A DNA stretch of 64,000 nt from Catenuloplanes indicus (lineage in GTDB: Bacteria > Actinomycetota > Actinomycetes > Mycobacteriales > Micromonosporaceae), in the NCBI RefSeq assembly GCF_030813715.1, contig NZ_JAUSUZ010000001.1, positions 1,798,001-1,862,000 on the forward strand, in the 5' to 3' direction. The translations under genes and the position numbers were made by a program. Within the stretch, counting starts at the first letter, position 1; every line of letters begins with the position of its first letter. Shown here piece after piece: positions 25,118-35,505 of this stretch. The notes under the pieces were generated by a model, which was not told the DNA's origin, searched no databases, and saw only the letters and a list, made by a program, of their open reading frames with translations.

Positions 25118-26485
25118 TCAGCGGTGCGGGCGGATGTTGTGGTTCACCCGGAACATGTTGTGCGGGTCGTACGCCTGCTTGATCCGGGTCAGCCGCGCCC
25201 AGGTGTCCGCCGGGTACGCGGCCGCGATCGTCCGCGGCGCGACGTCGTACCCGCCACGGAAGTTGATCTGTTGATGGCCGGCCGACCACGGTGCGAGCGC
25301 GTCGACGACCCGGTGCAGCGCCGGCCGGAACCGCTCCGCCGCGCCGGGCCCGCCGGTGGCGCTCGCGAGCAGCTGGAACGCCGCGTCCCGGTGCCCGGCG
25401 GCGCGTGGCGTCCCCGCCTCGCGGGCCAGCGCACCGCCGAGCTGTCGCAGCTCGACGAGGCCGGCCGGGATGCCGGCGTCCGGGCCGGCGGCGGTAAGCA
25501 GCGCCTCGGCCGCCTCCGCCGGGAAGCCGGACAGGTTCGCCGACAGCTCGTAGACCGCCTCCGGCGCCACCGGGTCGGCGTGCAGCGCGGTCGCCGCGGT
25601 GAACGGCATCTGCCCCACCTCGTCGACGAGCGCCGGAGCCGCGTCCCGCAGACCGGCCAGCAGCCGCGCGCCCTCCTCGGCCGGCCCCGCGTAGGCGGTC
25701 CGCACGTGCACCACGAGTCCGTCTCCCGGCGTCAGCCGCACCAGGGCCAGCGACACGGACAGCTCCTCCGGCGGGTCCGCGACCAGCGCCCGGTAGGCGG
25801 CGACGACCTCGCTGACGTGGTCACCGGAGTAGATCAGCCCACCGCCGTAGAAGCCGGTGACCGGGAACAGGCTGACCGTGAGCGAGGTGACCACGCCGAA
25901 GTTGCCGCCGCCGCCGCGGACCGCCCAGAACAGATCGCTCTCATGCCCGGCGTCGGCGCGCCGCAGGCGTCCGTCGGCGGTGACGATCTCGACGGCGTGC
26001 ACGTGGTCGGCGGCGTAGCCGTAGCGGCGGCCGAGCACCGGGCTCACCCCACCGGCGAGCGTGAACCCGACGACGCCGAGGGTCGGCGCGGAGCCGGTCA
26101 GCGGCGCGAGCCGGTCCTCGGCCGCCTCCAGGATCAGGCTCTGCGTCTCGGTGCCCGCGCCCACGGTGGCCGTGCACCGCTTCGCGTCGACGACCACGAC
26201 GTCCATCCGCCGCACGTTGATCAGCACGGCGCCGTCCGCCGGGACCACGGCACCGTGTCCGGTGGCGACGACCGCCACCGGCAGCTCGTGCTCGGCGGCG
26301 AAACGCACGGCGGCCTGCACGTCGGCCGCACAGGTGGCGCCGACCGCGAGAGCCGGGCGGTGCGGGTGTGCCCGGTTCCAGGTGGCGGTCTCCTCGGCGA
26401 AGCGTTCGTCGCCGGGCACCAGCACCGGGCCGGCCACCCGCGTGGTGAGCCGGGCGAGATCTTCCGAGTCGAAGTCCATCGTCAT
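25118..26485 (-). CDS. Cytoplasmic BBE-type FAD oxidoreductase
   Basis: The 455-residue protein belongs to the same family as the two Tat-exported enzymes but has no signal peptide. It shows the covalent FAD His ('VVATGHGAVV', His77), 'TLAGGVSPVLGRRYGYAADH', 'VRGGGGNFGVVTSL' and the C-terminal 'AYDPHNMFRVNHNI'. The Cys of the second flavin bond is missing. It is more distant from the tandem pair than they are from each other. The ATG at 26485 overlaps the stop of the MFS gene (ATGA), so the two are translationally coupled; the ATG two codons later at 26479 has a better-placed GAGG. Pairing with an exporter fits a late step or self-protection by oxidation. Confidence 0.9.
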   Translation of the reverse strand: MTMDFDSEDLARLTTRVAGPVLVPGDERFAEETATWNRAHPHRPALAVGATCAADVQAAVRFAAEHELPVAVVATGHGAVVPADGAVLINVRRMDVVVVDAKRCTATVGAGTETQSLILEAAEDRLAPLTGSAPTLGVVGFTLAGGVSPVLGRRYGYAADHVHAVEIVTADGRLRRADAGHESDLFWAVRGGGGNFGVVTSLTVSLFPVTGFYGGGLIYSGDHVSEVVAAYRALVADPPEELSVSLALVRLTPGDGLVVHVRTAYAGPAEEGARLLAGLRDAAPALVDEVGQMPFTAATALHADPVAPEAVYELSANLSGFPAEAAEALLTAAGPDAGIPAGLVELRQLGGALAREAGTPRAAGHRDAAFQLLASATGGPGAAERFRPALHRVVDALAPWSAGHQQINFRGGYDVAPRTIAAAYPADTWARLTRIKQAYDPHNMFRVNHNIRPHR

Positions 26486-27702
26486 CCTCGGCGCGGCCGG
26501 GAAACCCGGAACAGCGGACGTGCCGCGGCCACCAGCAGCACCATCAGCCCGGCGGCGAAGCACAGCACCGCGGCGCGCGAGTCCAGCCGCTGTGCCGCGA
26601 GCCCGAGACCCAGCACCGGCAGCGCCAGGCCGAGATAGCCGACCAGGAACAGCCCGGCGAGTGCCTCACCGCGGGCGTGCGGCTCGGCGAGGGTGAGCGT
26701 GGTCGCCACCGCGCCCTTGAACGCGGCACCGGCGCCGACGCCGGTGAGGAGGCCGCCGGCGATGAAGAGGGCGAAGGCCGGCAGCCAGATGCCCGCGATC
26801 AGCATGCACAGTCCCGCCGCGAGCGTGGCGAATCCGGTGCTCAGCGCGGCCCGCAGGCTCAGCCGCAGCATGGCGAGCTGACCGGCGACACCGGCGGCGA
26901 AGACGGAGAACGTGACCAGGCCGGCGATCGCGTGCGAGCGTTCGCCGAGCACACCGGCGAGGAAGCCGGGCGCCAGCGACGTGAAGAGGCCGAAGATCGC
27001 GAAGGACGCGAACGCGGTGAGGCAGGCCGCGACGTACCGGCCGCGGTCACCGGCCGGCACCGAGACGCGCTGCGGGCGCCAGGGCACGTCCCGGCGGGAG
27101 ACGGTCTCGGGCGCGGCGAGCACGCCGAGCAGTGCGATCCCCAGCAGGATCTCGAACACCACGAACGGCACGATCAGCGGGTACGGGACGAACTCGGCCA
27201 GCAGGCCGGCCAGCAGCGGGCCGAGACCGATGCCGCCGATGTTCGCCGCGGTCGCCACCAGGTCGGCGCGGCGGCGGTTCGCTCCGGGCCGGTGCGCGAG
27301 GTGCAGCTCCATCAGGTAGGCGGTCGCCGTGGCGGTGAGCAGACCGACGCCGACGCCGGACAGGAAACGGCCGGCGAGCAGAGCGGGCAGGCCGGGCAGG
27401 AAGAACAGCACGCCGGAGGTCATGCTGATGACCAGCGCCCAGACGAGGACGCGGCGGCGGCCGAGCCAGTCGGAGACGTGCCCGCCGCCGAACACGCTCA
27501 GCACCACGCCGGCCGCGTAGACCGCGAAGACCGCCGTCACCATGAACGGGCCGAACCCGTCGCGTTGCTGGTAGAGAACATAGAGCGGGGTCGGCGCGGC
27601 GGAGAACGCCATCATGACCGCGAATGCGTAGGCGATCAGCCAGAATCCGCGGCCGTGCGCGCCGCGCACGGTGGGGACCGGGGACACGGTGGTGCCGGAC
27701 AC
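26482..27702 (-). CDS. MFS exporter
   Basis: The 406-residue protein has 12 predicted membrane helices in two halves. The major-facilitator signature loop between helices 2 and 3 is 'GGHVSDWLGRRRVLVWALV', and the helix-5 glycine-rich motif is 'NIGGIGLGPLLAGLL', typical of drug:proton antiporters. It probably exports a small metabolite. The GTG at 27702 follows AAGGAG by about six bases. It is the first gene of a two-gene leftward unit with the cytoplasmic FAD oxidoreductase, and is separated from the amidohydrolase by a strong hairpin. Confidence 0.92.
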   Translation of the reverse strand: MSGTTVSPVPTVRGAHGRGFWLIAYAFAVMMAFSAAPTPLYVLYQQRDGFGPFMVTAVFAVYAAGVVLSVFGGGHVSDWLGRRRVLVWALVISMTSGVLFFLPGLPALLAGRFLSGVGVGLLTATATAYLMELHLAHRPGANRRRADLVATAANIGGIGLGPLLAGLLAEFVPYPLIVPFVVFEILLGIALLGVLAAPETVSRRDVPWRPQRVSVPAGDRGRYVAACLTAFASFAIFGLFTSLAPGFLAGVLGERSHAIAGLVTFSVFAAGVAGQLAMLRLSLRAALSTGFATLAAGLCMLIAGIWLPAFALFIAGGLLTGVGAGAAFKGAVATTLTLAEPHARGEALAGLFLVGYLGLALPVLGLGLAAQRLDSRAAVLCFAAGLMVLLVAAARPLFRVSRPRRG

Positions 27703-27808
27703 GAGAACTCCTTCGGGAGGGAACGTTGCCCGTCAATCGTTGCGGCCGTGATCGCCACCGGCTCCCGAACCTGACGCTGGTGCCGATCGCAATCCGCGAT
27801 ACGGCGCG

Positions 27809-27840
27809 AGCCCTCGTCCCGGCCGGCCGGGACGAGGGCT
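27809..27840 (-). terminator. Perfect 16-bp palindromic terminator
   Basis: AGCCCTCGTCCCGGCC is followed at once by its exact complement, with no loop bases in between (four would unpair in practice). It lies ten bases after the amidohydrolase stop and isolates that operon from the MFS gene. Confidence 0.75.
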
Positions 27841-27849
27841 GGGAAGGCG

Positions 27850-29184
27850 TCAGGCGGCCAGTTCCGCCAGCAGCCGGTCGCGGGAGGTCTCCGCGTGCCG
27901 GCGCGCCGCCGCCATGTCGTGGCCCATCAGCACGCCGTGGTACTTGCGGAACTCGCCGTCGACCAGCACGGTGTCGACGTCGCGCGCATCCGCGGAGACG
28001 ACCGCGGCGGTGACGTCCCGGCCGGCCAGCCGCACCGCCGACCGAGCCACGTCGACGAGGATGATGTCGGCGCGCTTGCCCGGCGTCAGCGATCCGATCC
28101 GGTCGTCGAGGCCCAGGGTGCGGGCGCCCTCGACGGTGGCGAACTCGATCGCCTGCCGGCTGGTCAGCGGCACCGCGGCCGGCTGCTCGCCCCGGGCCAG
28201 CAGCGCGTCGTACCGGCGCAGCCGCTCGGCCTCCAGCACGGCACGCATCTCGTCGAAGAAGTTGGCCGGCACACCGGCGACCACGTCGACCGACAGGGCC
28301 GGCCGGATACCGGCCTCGAGGAGGCGGCCGGTGGCCGGGAAACCGTGGCCCATCATCATCTCCACGCGCGCGGACACCGAGGCGTGGCCACCGGTGTCCG
28401 CCACCAGCTTCAGTTCGTCGTCGGTCGAGGTGTTGGCGTGCAGGAAGATCAGGTCGGGGCCGAGCAGGCCGTGGTCGTGCAGCTGGGTGATCGCCCGCTG
28501 TCCGCCGAGCAGGCCGATCCCGACGTGCATCGACGCGCGCACGCCGAGGTCGCGGGCCAGCGCGAGGTCGTCGGCGACGGTGTCGATGGTGGACATCTCC
28601 GGGCCGCGCAGCGCCAGGGCCAGCGTCACCAGCTGATCCGGCGTGTTGAAGTACCGGGTGGCGAGCCGGCGGACGTCGTCGGGGTGCCGCCGCCGGCTGG
28701 CGTAGTACCAGGATGGGTCCGAGGTGGGGATGCTGTGGCCGAAGACCGCGCGGATGCCAGCGGCGCGCAACGCCTCCACCGACGCGTTCGCATGCTCCGG
28801 GGTGTTCATGATGTGCGCCCAGTCGAAGAGCGTGGTCACACCGCTGTCCAGTGCCTCCAGCGCACCGAAGGCGGTGCCGGCCCGCACGTCGTCCGGTGTG
28901 AACAGCGGCGAGAACCGGCCGAGCAGCTGGGTGAAGTACTCGTTGAGCGTCCAGTCCGTGGCGATCTGCGCGAGCGCGCCCTGCCAGGTGTGCCGGTGGG
29001 TGTCGATCAGGCCGGGCATGACGACCATGCCGTTCGCGTCGATGAACTCGGCGTCCGGCACGTCGAGCGCGGTGCCGACGTCGACGATGACACCGCCCTC
29101 GATCAGGACGTCACCGTGGGGGTGGTCGCCGATCGACGGATCCATGGACAGGACGTGACCACCGCGGATGAGTTTGCGAGACAT
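27850..29184 (-). CDS. Amidohydrolase (AtzA/TrzN/SAH-deaminase type)
   Basis: The 444-residue metal-dependent hydrolase has the usual order: a short N-terminal beta domain, 'MPGLIDTHRHTWQGAL' with metal ligands His63 and His65, then His220 ('SMHVGIG'), His249 ('FLHANTS') and Asp300 ('SVDVVAG'). The C-terminal 'ATVEGARTLGLDDRIGSLTPG' and 'KRADIILVD' close the composite domain. Relatives deaminate or dechlorinate heterocycles (S-adenosylhomocysteine, 8-oxoguanine, triazines). The substrate here is unknown, but a nitrogen heterocycle is likely. The ATG at 29184 follows AAAGGAAA. It lies 70 bases after the ligase gene on the same strand and should share its transcript. Confidence 0.9.
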   Translation of the reverse strand: MSRKLIRGGHVLSMDPSIGDHPHGDVLIEGGVIVDVGTALDVPDAEFIDANGMVVMPGLIDTHRHTWQGALAQIATDWTLNEYFTQLLGRFSPLFTPDDVRAGTAFGALEALDSGVTTLFDWAHIMNTPEHANASVEALRAAGIRAVFGHSIPTSDPSWYYASRRRHPDDVRRLATRYFNTPDQLVTLALALRGPEMSTIDTVADDLALARDLGVRASMHVGIGLLGGQRAITQLHDHGLLGPDLIFLHANTSTDDELKLVADTGGHASVSARVEMMMGHGFPATGRLLEAGIRPALSVDVVAGVPANFFDEMRAVLEAERLRRYDALLARGEQPAAVPLTSRQAIEFATVEGARTLGLDDRIGSLTPGKRADIILVDVARSAVRLAGRDVTAAVVSADARDVDTVLVDGEFRKYHGVLMGHDMAAARRHAETSRDRLLAELAA

Positions 29185-29254
29185 CGCTTTCCTTTCGTCG
29201 TGTTCCAGAATGTCCGCGTGCGGCGGTCCCGCCGAGCGAGACCGCCGATGGTGG

Positions 29255-30649
29255 TCATCGGGATTCGCGATGGCCACGGGTGTAGCGGTGCTTGACGCCG
29301 GCGGGGAAGAACTCGGGGTCGCCGGCCGGCCGCAGTTCGATCCGGGGTGTCCGCCGGTCCGCCGGCACGTAGTGCGCGAACTCGCTGTTGAGTCTCAGCA
29401 GTTCGGCGCGGATCGCCTCGCCGGCGAGCCGCTCACGGTGCGCGGACGGTTTCTCGCCCGGTGCCAGCTCGACCACCACGGACAGCACCCGGTCCCGATC
29501 GGCGTCCTCAGCCGTGCTCAGCACGAACCGGCCGGTCGCCCAGTCGCTCACCGGTGGCCGTTCCAGACCCGCGGTGACGTTCTCCGGGTAGACGTTGGCG
29601 CCGAAGAACGACACGGTGAACATCGACCGGCCGAAGACGTACACGAACGGCAGGTCCGGGCCGTCGCCCGGATCGAACCCGTGCGTGCGGCAGAGATCGA
29701 TCAGGTCGCCGTGCGGCAGCACGCCGCCCTCGTCGGCGATGTGGTAGCGCACCAGCGGCACGGTGCCGTCGGCGCTGAACGTCAGCGTCCGGTCCGGGCC
29801 GGACTCGAACCGGCGGGCCGACGGGTCGTACTGCACGAGGGTCGGCAGACGGGAGTCGCCGAACAGCGGCGAGGCCACGTCCGGACGGCTGTCGAGGAAA
29901 CGGCGGATGCGTACGCTCAGCGGGGTCTCGTTGCCCAGCACGCCCGCGTCCGCCGTGCCGTACAGCGACACCACCCCGCTGACCGAATCGTCGATCCCGG
30001 CCCGCTCCCCCATCAGGTCACGCCACTGCTCGCTGAACACCTCGCCGGCCAGCACGAGTTTCAGCCGGTACGCGGGCCAGTCCACCCCCCAGGCGCGGCC
30101 CGCGTCGATCACGTTCTTGATGAACGGCGGGTAGCCCAGCAGCACCGTCTGGTCGTACAGGCTGCCGAGTTCCTCGACCACCCGCACGATCTCGTCGACG
30201 TTGTTGCCCGGTGTCGCCACCGTGACCGGCCAGCCGTCGTCGGCCAGCCGGCGGCAGGCCGCGGTGGTGTACATCCCACCGACCCAGTTGCCGAGCGCGA
30301 AACACACCACGGCGAGCGTACGGCGTGACCCGGCGTGCAGGCCCGCGCCGAACACCTGCGCGAACCGTGCCATCACCGGCTCCTCGTCACGGGCCCCGCG
30401 CGGCCACACCGTCGGTGTGCCGGACGAGCCGGACGACAGCGCGACGGTCGCGGCCGCGTCCAGCCGGCCGTTGCGGCAGCGGTCGGCCAGTGGGTAGCGC
30501 TCGAGGTAGCCGGGCTTGGTCATCAGCGGGATCGCGGCCGGGTCCCGGACCGTTTCCGGGTCGATCCCGTGGTCGGACAGGAAACGCCGGTAGGCCGGAA
30601 CCGAGCCGGCCACGTCGTGGAACAACTCCAGAACTGCGAGGTCGTGCAT
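29255..30649 (-). CDS. Adenylate-forming (PaaK-like) ligase 1
   Basis: The 464-residue enzyme is of the phenylacetate-CoA-ligase/CapK group. It has the P-loop-like 'LSSGSSGTPT' (residues 71-80), the substrate/adenylate motif 'SLYGTADAG' (230-234), 'FGRSMFTVSFFGANVYPE' (339-356) and a C-terminal 'GVKHRYTR' that may supply the catalytic Lys. It should activate a carboxylic acid as an acyl-adenylate and pass it to CoA, a carrier or an amine; no carrier protein is encoded nearby. A close paralogue lies at 38397 on the other strand. It has a good ribosome-binding site (AGGAG) and probably forms an operon with the downstream amidohydrolase. Confidence 0.9.
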   Translation of the reverse strand: MHDLAVLELFHDVAGSVPAYRRFLSDHGIDPETVRDPAAIPLMTKPGYLERYPLADRCRNGRLDAAATVALSSGSSGTPTVWPRGARDEEPVMARFAQVFGAGLHAGSRRTLAVVCFALGNWVGGMYTTAACRRLADDGWPVTVATPGNNVDEIVRVVEELGSLYDQTVLLGYPPFIKNVIDAGRAWGVDWPAYRLKLVLAGEVFSEQWRDLMGERAGIDDSVSGVVSLYGTADAGVLGNETPLSVRIRRFLDSRPDVASPLFGDSRLPTLVQYDPSARRFESGPDRTLTFSADGTVPLVRYHIADEGGVLPHGDLIDLCRTHGFDPGDGPDLPFVYVFGRSMFTVSFFGANVYPENVTAGLERPPVSDWATGRFVLSTAEDADRDRVLSVVVELAPGEKPSAHRERLAGEAIRAELLRLNSEFAHYVPADRRTPRIELRPAGDPEFFPAGVKHRYTRGHRESR

Positions 30650-30760
30650 GAGAGCTCCTGTCTCGTCGCGGTGGCACGGGTACGGCCGGCCGTTCGCCCG
30701 TGCTTCACCAGGACACCGGCCGTTGCTGGACGTACGGTCGACATCGCATGGCCGGGCCGG

Positions 30761-32605
30761 TCAGGCAACCGCTCCCGAGACGTCGTCCATGGCGACCAGC
30801 CGGTGTGCCACGTCCGGGCTGCGGCGCAGCGCCGCGTACCGGCGGACGAGGTGGTCGATCCGGTAGCGGCCGGGCTGCAGCGCCTCGACCAGGAAGCGTT
30901 CGGCGAGCGTGTCCAGCGCCGCCTCCGCCTCCCGCTCCATCAGTCCCAGCAGGTAGCCCACCTGGCCGGCGGTCACCATGCCGCCGGCGGCACCGGCGAG
31001 CGTGGCGAGCACGTCGGCCGACGCACAGTCGAGCGTGCCGCGCACCGGGTCGAGCCGGCGGTACAGTTCGGCCGCGTCGTCGTCGGCGCTCAGCCGGCTT
31101 CCGGCCTCGGCCAGCGTCCAGGCCGGGCGCGCGGCGAGCCTGGTGGCGACCGCGCGCAGGGCGAGCGGCTGACACGCGCGCGCGGTGACCAGCGCCGCCG
31201 CGGCGGCTGGTTCCGCGGCCACCCGGTCGGGCCCGATCCGCCGGCCCAGGTATTCCAGCGCCTCCGCCCGGGTGAACGGCCCCACCCGGTGCCACTCGGC
31301 ACCGGCCGCGACCGCGCAGAGGCGGCTGGTGGTGAACAGCACCGCGCAACCGGGAGCGGCCGGCAGCAGCGGGTGCAGGTCCGCGTCGCCGTCCGCCGCG
31401 CCGTCGACGGTCACCAGGATGCGGCGGCCGGCCAGCGTGGTACGCCAGAGGGCGGCGCGTTCCGGCAGGGCGGCGGGTACGGCGGAGGCCGCGACGCCCA
31501 GCGCCCGCAGCCATCCGGCCAGCACGTCGCCGGGCGTGGCCGTACCGCCGCCGAGGTCGGTGTGCAGCACGCCGTCCGGGAACAGGTGCGCGACCCGCTG
31601 CGCGACCGTTCCGATGACTGCGGTCTTTCCGCTGCCCGGCAGACCGGCCACGCCGACCACTGGCACGGCGCCGGGCCGGTCCAGCGACGCGACGATCCGG
31701 CTCACCAGGGCGGCGCGGCCGGTGAAGTCGGACGGTGGCGCGGGCGCCTGGGCCGGCACCCGGATGACCGGGCGCGCCTCGGCCTGCACGGGTGTGTCGC
31801 CGGCCAGGATCTCGGCGTGCAGCCGCCGGAGTCCGGGACCGGGATCGACGCCGAGCTCGGTGGCGAGCACGGTGCGCGCCTGGTGGAACGCGACCAGGGC
31901 CTCGGCCTGGCGGCCGTCGCGCCACAGCGCCAGCATCTGCAGCTCGCGCAGGCGTTCCCGGAGCGGTTCCGCGGCGATGCGCAGGCAGAGGTCGGCCAGC
32001 GTGACGGCGTACCGGCCCAGTTCTATCTCGGCGGCGAGCCGGTCCTCGTCCGCCGCACCGCGCAGATGTTCGATGCGGTCGCGCTGGGCGCTCGCGTACG
32101 GGCCCGGCGCTCCTGCCAGCGTGATGCCGTCGAACAGCGCCAGACCGTCGCCGAGCCGGCGGGCCGCATCCGCGAAGCGCCGCTCGGCGGACGCGGTGGT
32201 GGCCTCCGCGACCAGTGCGCGGAAGTCGGCGAAGTCCAGGCCCACCCGGTCCCGCGGCAGGCGGTAGCCGCCGCGCCCGGAGACGATCAGCCCGTTGTGC
32301 CCGTCGGGGCACAGTGCCCGGCGCAGCCGGGAGATGTAGGTGCGCACCGTGCCGACCGCGGCGGACGGCACGTCCTCCCCCCACAGCCCGTTGATCAGTT
32401 CATCCAATGTGGCCGGGGCGCCCTCGCGCAGCAGCAGCATGGCCAGCGTCGTGCGTTGCTGCGGTGCCCCGAGGTCGATCTCCCGGCCGAACCGCCACGC
32501 CCGTACGCGCCCGAGGACGGCGAACCGCCACTCCGGCCCACCCGCCGGGCGCACCATATGAAGTCTGGACCGCGGTGCGGCGGTCCGCAGATCACTGACT
32601 GTCAT
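30761..32605 (-). CDS. AfsR-like SARP with NB-ARC ATPase domain
   Basis: The 614-residue regulator joins a SARP winged helix (about 28-110; 'TVRTYISRLRRALCPDG') and activation domain (115-265; 'LGVDPGPGLRRLHAEILAGD') to an NB-ARC-type ATPase. The ATPase has Walker A 'GLPGSGKT' (321-328), Walker B-like 'RRILVTVDGA' and 'LLPAAPGCAVLFTTSR'. The TPR tail of full AfsR proteins (about 990 residues) is absent. It is an energy-dependent pathway activator. No ribosome-binding site is obvious before the ATG at 32605, so the start is uncertain. It starts 40 bases after the first LAL gene on the same strand and lies just upstream of the ligase-amidohydrolase pair. Confidence 0.9.
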   Translation of the reverse strand: MTVSDLRTAAPRSRLHMVRPAGGPEWRFAVLGRVRAWRFGREIDLGAPQQRTTLAMLLLREGAPATLDELINGLWGEDVPSAAVGTVRTYISRLRRALCPDGHNGLIVSGRGGYRLPRDRVGLDFADFRALVAEATTASAERRFADAARRLGDGLALFDGITLAGAPGPYASAQRDRIEHLRGAADEDRLAAEIELGRYAVTLADLCLRIAAEPLRERLRELQMLALWRDGRQAEALVAFHQARTVLATELGVDPGPGLRRLHAEILAGDTPVQAEARPVIRVPAQAPAPPSDFTGRAALVSRIVASLDRPGAVPVVGVAGLPGSGKTAVIGTVAQRVAHLFPDGVLHTDLGGGTATPGDVLAGWLRALGVAASAVPAALPERAALWRTTLAGRRILVTVDGAADGDADLHPLLPAAPGCAVLFTTSRLCAVAAGAEWHRVGPFTRAEALEYLGRRIGPDRVAAEPAAAAALVTARACQPLALRAVATRLAARPAWTLAEAGSRLSADDDAAELYRRLDPVRGTLDCASADVLATLAGAAGGMVTAGQVGYLLGLMEREAEAALDTLAERFLVEALQPGRYRIDHLVRRYAALRRSPDVAHRLVAMDDVSGAVA

Positions 32606-32645
32606 GACCAGAACGGTAGGTGCGGGTGTGACCTACGCGCTTACG

Positions 32646-35399
32646 TCAGGTGACCCATATTCCGTTGCCGCCGTCAGTGGCCTGCACCACCTCGGCCAGC
32701 TCGGCGCGGGAGGAGACGCCGAGCTTCGGGAAGATGTTGTACAGATGGTTACGCACCGTGCGCGGTGAGACATACAGCCGGTCACCGATCTCCCGGTTGG
32801 TCAGCCCTTCCGCCGCCAGCTGTGCGATCTGCAGTTCCTGCGACGTCAGCGTGTCCATCGCGGGACGCGCCAGGCCGGACACGTTCTCACCGGCGCTGCG
32901 CAACTCCTCGGCGGCCCGCTCGGCCCAGGCCTGCGCACCGATCGACTCGTACGCCTCGTAGGCCGCCCGCAGCGGCCCTCGGGCCTCGGTCCGGCGTCGT
33001 TGCCGGCGCAGCCAGCTGCCGTAGTGCAGCAGCAGCGAGCCGCGCTGCCACGGCCAGTCGTGCAGTCCCGAGGCGAGGGCCCGGTCGAACGCCGCCTCCG
33101 CCGTCCCGGCCGCGGCCAGCAGCGGCGCGCTCGCCGCGGTCGCCGCCGTCAGCTGTGGCGATCCGGTGCGCGCGGCCAGTTCCGTCATCTCGGCGTGCAG
33201 GTCGCGGACCGCGTCGAGCCGCCCGGTCAGCGCCGCCGCGTCCATCAGGTCGGTGAACCCCCACCCGCGCAGGTTGCGGTTGTAGGCGCCGCCGTGCGGG
33301 TCGAACATGCGCAACAGCGCGTCCAGGGCCGCCTGCGGGTCGCCGGCCGCGAGACCCGCGGTGCCGCGGACGAGCTGCACCAGCGCGACCAGCGGGGTAG
33401 CGCGCTCATCGGTCAGGGTCGCCTCGGTCCGGTCGGCCAGCGCATGGGCCGGCGCCACCTGGCCGCGGCGTGCCGAGACGGCCGCCTCGGCCAGCGCGGC
33501 CCCCATCGCCCAGCGCGGGGTGCCGCCCTCGCCGGTCAGCCGCGTGCACTCGCCGGCGGCGGCGATCGTGGCCGGATGCCGGGCGAGCAGCGCGCACGCC
33601 CACGCCTGATAGGCCAGTGCCCAGGACAGGTTGGCGAAGTTGCCCAGCGACCGCAGGCCGTCGATCCCAGAGCGAAGAAACCCGGTCGCGGTGGGCAGGG
33701 CGCCCACGAACAGCGCGGCGAGGCCCAGCGCCAGGTCCGCCTCGGTCGTGGCGTCGCCGGGCCGCCGCCCGGCCAGCGACGCCAGTACCGCCGGGCCGCG
33801 CTCCCACGGGGAGATCTGTGCCATCAGTGTGGTCCGGCGGGGATCGCCGGGCTCCAGCGGCAGCGTGTCGAGCGCCGCGAGCAACGCCGTCCGGGTCGGC
33901 TCGTCCAGATCAGCCAGAAAGGCCAGGTTTCCGACGCTCTCCAGCAGGCGCAGCGCCTTGGCCGGGTCGGTGGCGCCGTGCCGGGACACCACCCGGGCCA
34001 CGTGCGTCAGCGCCGCGGGCGCGCCGGTGAAGCGGTCCGGGGTCTCGGCCCGGGTGAGCATCTCCAGCACGCACCGTGTCATCGGGTCCACGGCCGCGGG
34101 ATCCGCCCGCTCGATGGCGAGGCGGAGCAGCGGCGTGGCCGGCCGGCCGTAGCCGTGCCCGCTGACGGCCGCGAGCGCGCGCCGGATCGCGTCGTGCGGG
34201 TCCGGGCTCAGCGTCACGGACCGTTCCAGCAGCGCCTCGGCGGTGAAGCCGGCCCCGCGCCGCACGGCCCGCACCGCGAGCCGTTCCAGGCTCGCCGCCA
34301 CCTCCTCGTCGGTACCGACGGTCGCGGCGGCTCGGTGCCGGACCCGCCGTTCCTCGTCGCCGGCGAGGTCGGCCAGCGCGGCGTGCACGGCCCGGCGCAG
34401 GTCCGGTGCCGCGGACCGGTCCACGGCCGCGCGCACCAGCGGATGCCGGAAGACGAGGCGGCCGCTCACGGTGCGGATCAGCCCGGCCCGCTCGGCCGGC
34501 GCGAGCTCGTCCAGCGTCGTCGGCGTACCGGTGACCCGGCTCGCGGCGGCGAGCATCTCCGCGACGGTGTCGCCGTCGTTGACGGCCATGACCAGCAGCA
34601 GCGTCCGCGTCGCCACCGGCAGCCCGGCGGCACGGTCCCCGAACGACCGGGCCAGGCGCTCGGTCAGCGGCAGCGCGGGCGTGGCCAGGATGTCACGCTC
34701 CTCGCGGATCGCCAGCGGCAGCTCGGTCAGCGCGAGCGGGTTACCCTCCGCGGCGTTCAGCAGGTGTTCGCGGACCAGTGGCGGCAGGCCGGGGGCCCGC
34801 GCGTCGAGCAGGACGGCGGCGGCGTGCTCGTCGAGCGGATTCACCGGTACGACCCGCAACTGCGACTCGGCCAGCGGATTGCCGCCCAGGTCTCCGGCAC
34901 GGGCCGCGGCGACCATCAGCACCGGGTCGTCGGCCAAGCGCCGGACCACGAACGCCAGCACGTGGCAGGACGCCGCGTCCAGCCACTGCACGTCGTCCGC
35001 GATAACCGTCAGCGGCGCCCGCTGCGCGGCGTCGGTCAGCAGTTGCAGCGCTGCCAGCCCGACGCGATGGGCGGTGACCGGTTCGTCACTGTCGCCCAGC
35101 GCTGCCCGTAGCGCCTGCCGGGTGGCCGGGAGCGGTGCCTCGATCGTGCCGAGGACCGGCGTCAGCAGGCGGCGCAGCCCGGCGTACGGGCGGTCGCTCT
35201 CCGAGGGGGTGCCGACACAGCGCAGCACGCGTGCCCCGCGTTGCCGGGCCTGCTCGGCGGCGGCGTCCAGCAGGGCGGACTTCCCCACCCCGGGGTCGCC
35301 GGTGAGCAGCAGCCCACCACCGTGGCCGGCATCCGCCCGGGCGATCGCCTCGGCCAGGACAGCGATTTCGGCGGTACGGCCGACGAGCGACGATGGCAC
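32646..35399 (-). CDS. LAL-family LuxR regulator 1
   Basis: This is a 917-residue large ATP-binding LuxR regulator. Walker A '[11 protein letters not shown]' is at 34-44 and Walker B-like '[13 protein letters not shown]' near 135. A long helical TPR-like middle follows, and a C-terminal LuxR helix-turn-helix ('[20 protein letters not shown]', '[20 protein letters not shown]'). LALs commonly activate specialised-metabolite clusters. It reads leftward, starts 106 bases after the second LAL gene's stop and is followed by the AfsR-like gene. Confidence 0.92.
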   Translation of the reverse strand: MPSSLVGRTAEIAVLAEAIARADAGHGGGLLLTGDPGVGKSALLDAAAEQARQRGARVLRCVGTPSESDRPYAGLRRLLTPVLGTIEAPLPATRQALRAALGDSDEPVTAHRVGLAALQLLTDAAQRAPLTVIADDVQWLDAASCHVLAFVVRRLADDPVLMVAAARAGDLGGNPLAESQLRVVPVNPLDEHAAAVLLDARAPGLPPLVREHLLNAAEGNPLALTELPLAIREERDILATPALPLTERLARSFGDRAAGLPVATRTLLLVMAVNDGDTVAEMLAAASRVTGTPTTLDELAPAERAGLIRTVSGRLVFRHPLVRAAVDRSAAPDLRRAVHAALADLAGDEERRVRHRAAATVGTDEEVAASLERLAVRAVRRGAGFTAEALLERSVTLSPDPHDAIRRALAAVSGHGYGRPATPLLRLAIERADPAAVDPMTRCVLEMLTRAETPDRFTGAPAALTHVARVVSRHGATDPAKALRLLESVGNLAFLADLDEPTRTALLAALDTLPLEPGDPRRTTLMAQISPWERGPAVLASLAGRRPGDATTEADLALGLAALFVGALPTATGFLRSGIDGLRSLGNFANLSWALAYQAWACALLARHPATIAAAGECTRLTGEGGTPRWAMGAALAEAAVSARRGQVAPAHALADRTEATLTDERATPLVALVQLVRGTAGLAAGDPQAALDALLRMFDPHGGAYNRNLRGWGFTDLMDAAALTGRLDAVRDLHAEMTELAARTGSPQLTAATAASAPLLAAAGTAEAAFDRALASGLHDWPWQRGSLLLHYGSWLRRQRRRTEARGPLRAAYEAYESIGAQAWAERAAEELRSAGENVSGLARPAMDTLTSQELQIAQLAAEGLTNREIGDRLYVSPRTVRNHLYNIFPKLGVSSRAELAEVVQATDGGNGIWVT

Positions 35400-35505
35400 G
35401 GGAGTCCATCGTAGTCAGCCGGCCGCCGCGGCGTCCCGGCCCGTTCCGCCACGCGGGACACCCGGCCTTCGGGTGCCGCACCGGGTGGTCCGGAGCACCG
35501 GCCGG

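Noticed and set aside
30335-32653. 772-codon frame on the plus strand
   Set aside because: Antisense shadow of the AfsR-like regulator with low-complexity Gln/Arg/Gly sequence.
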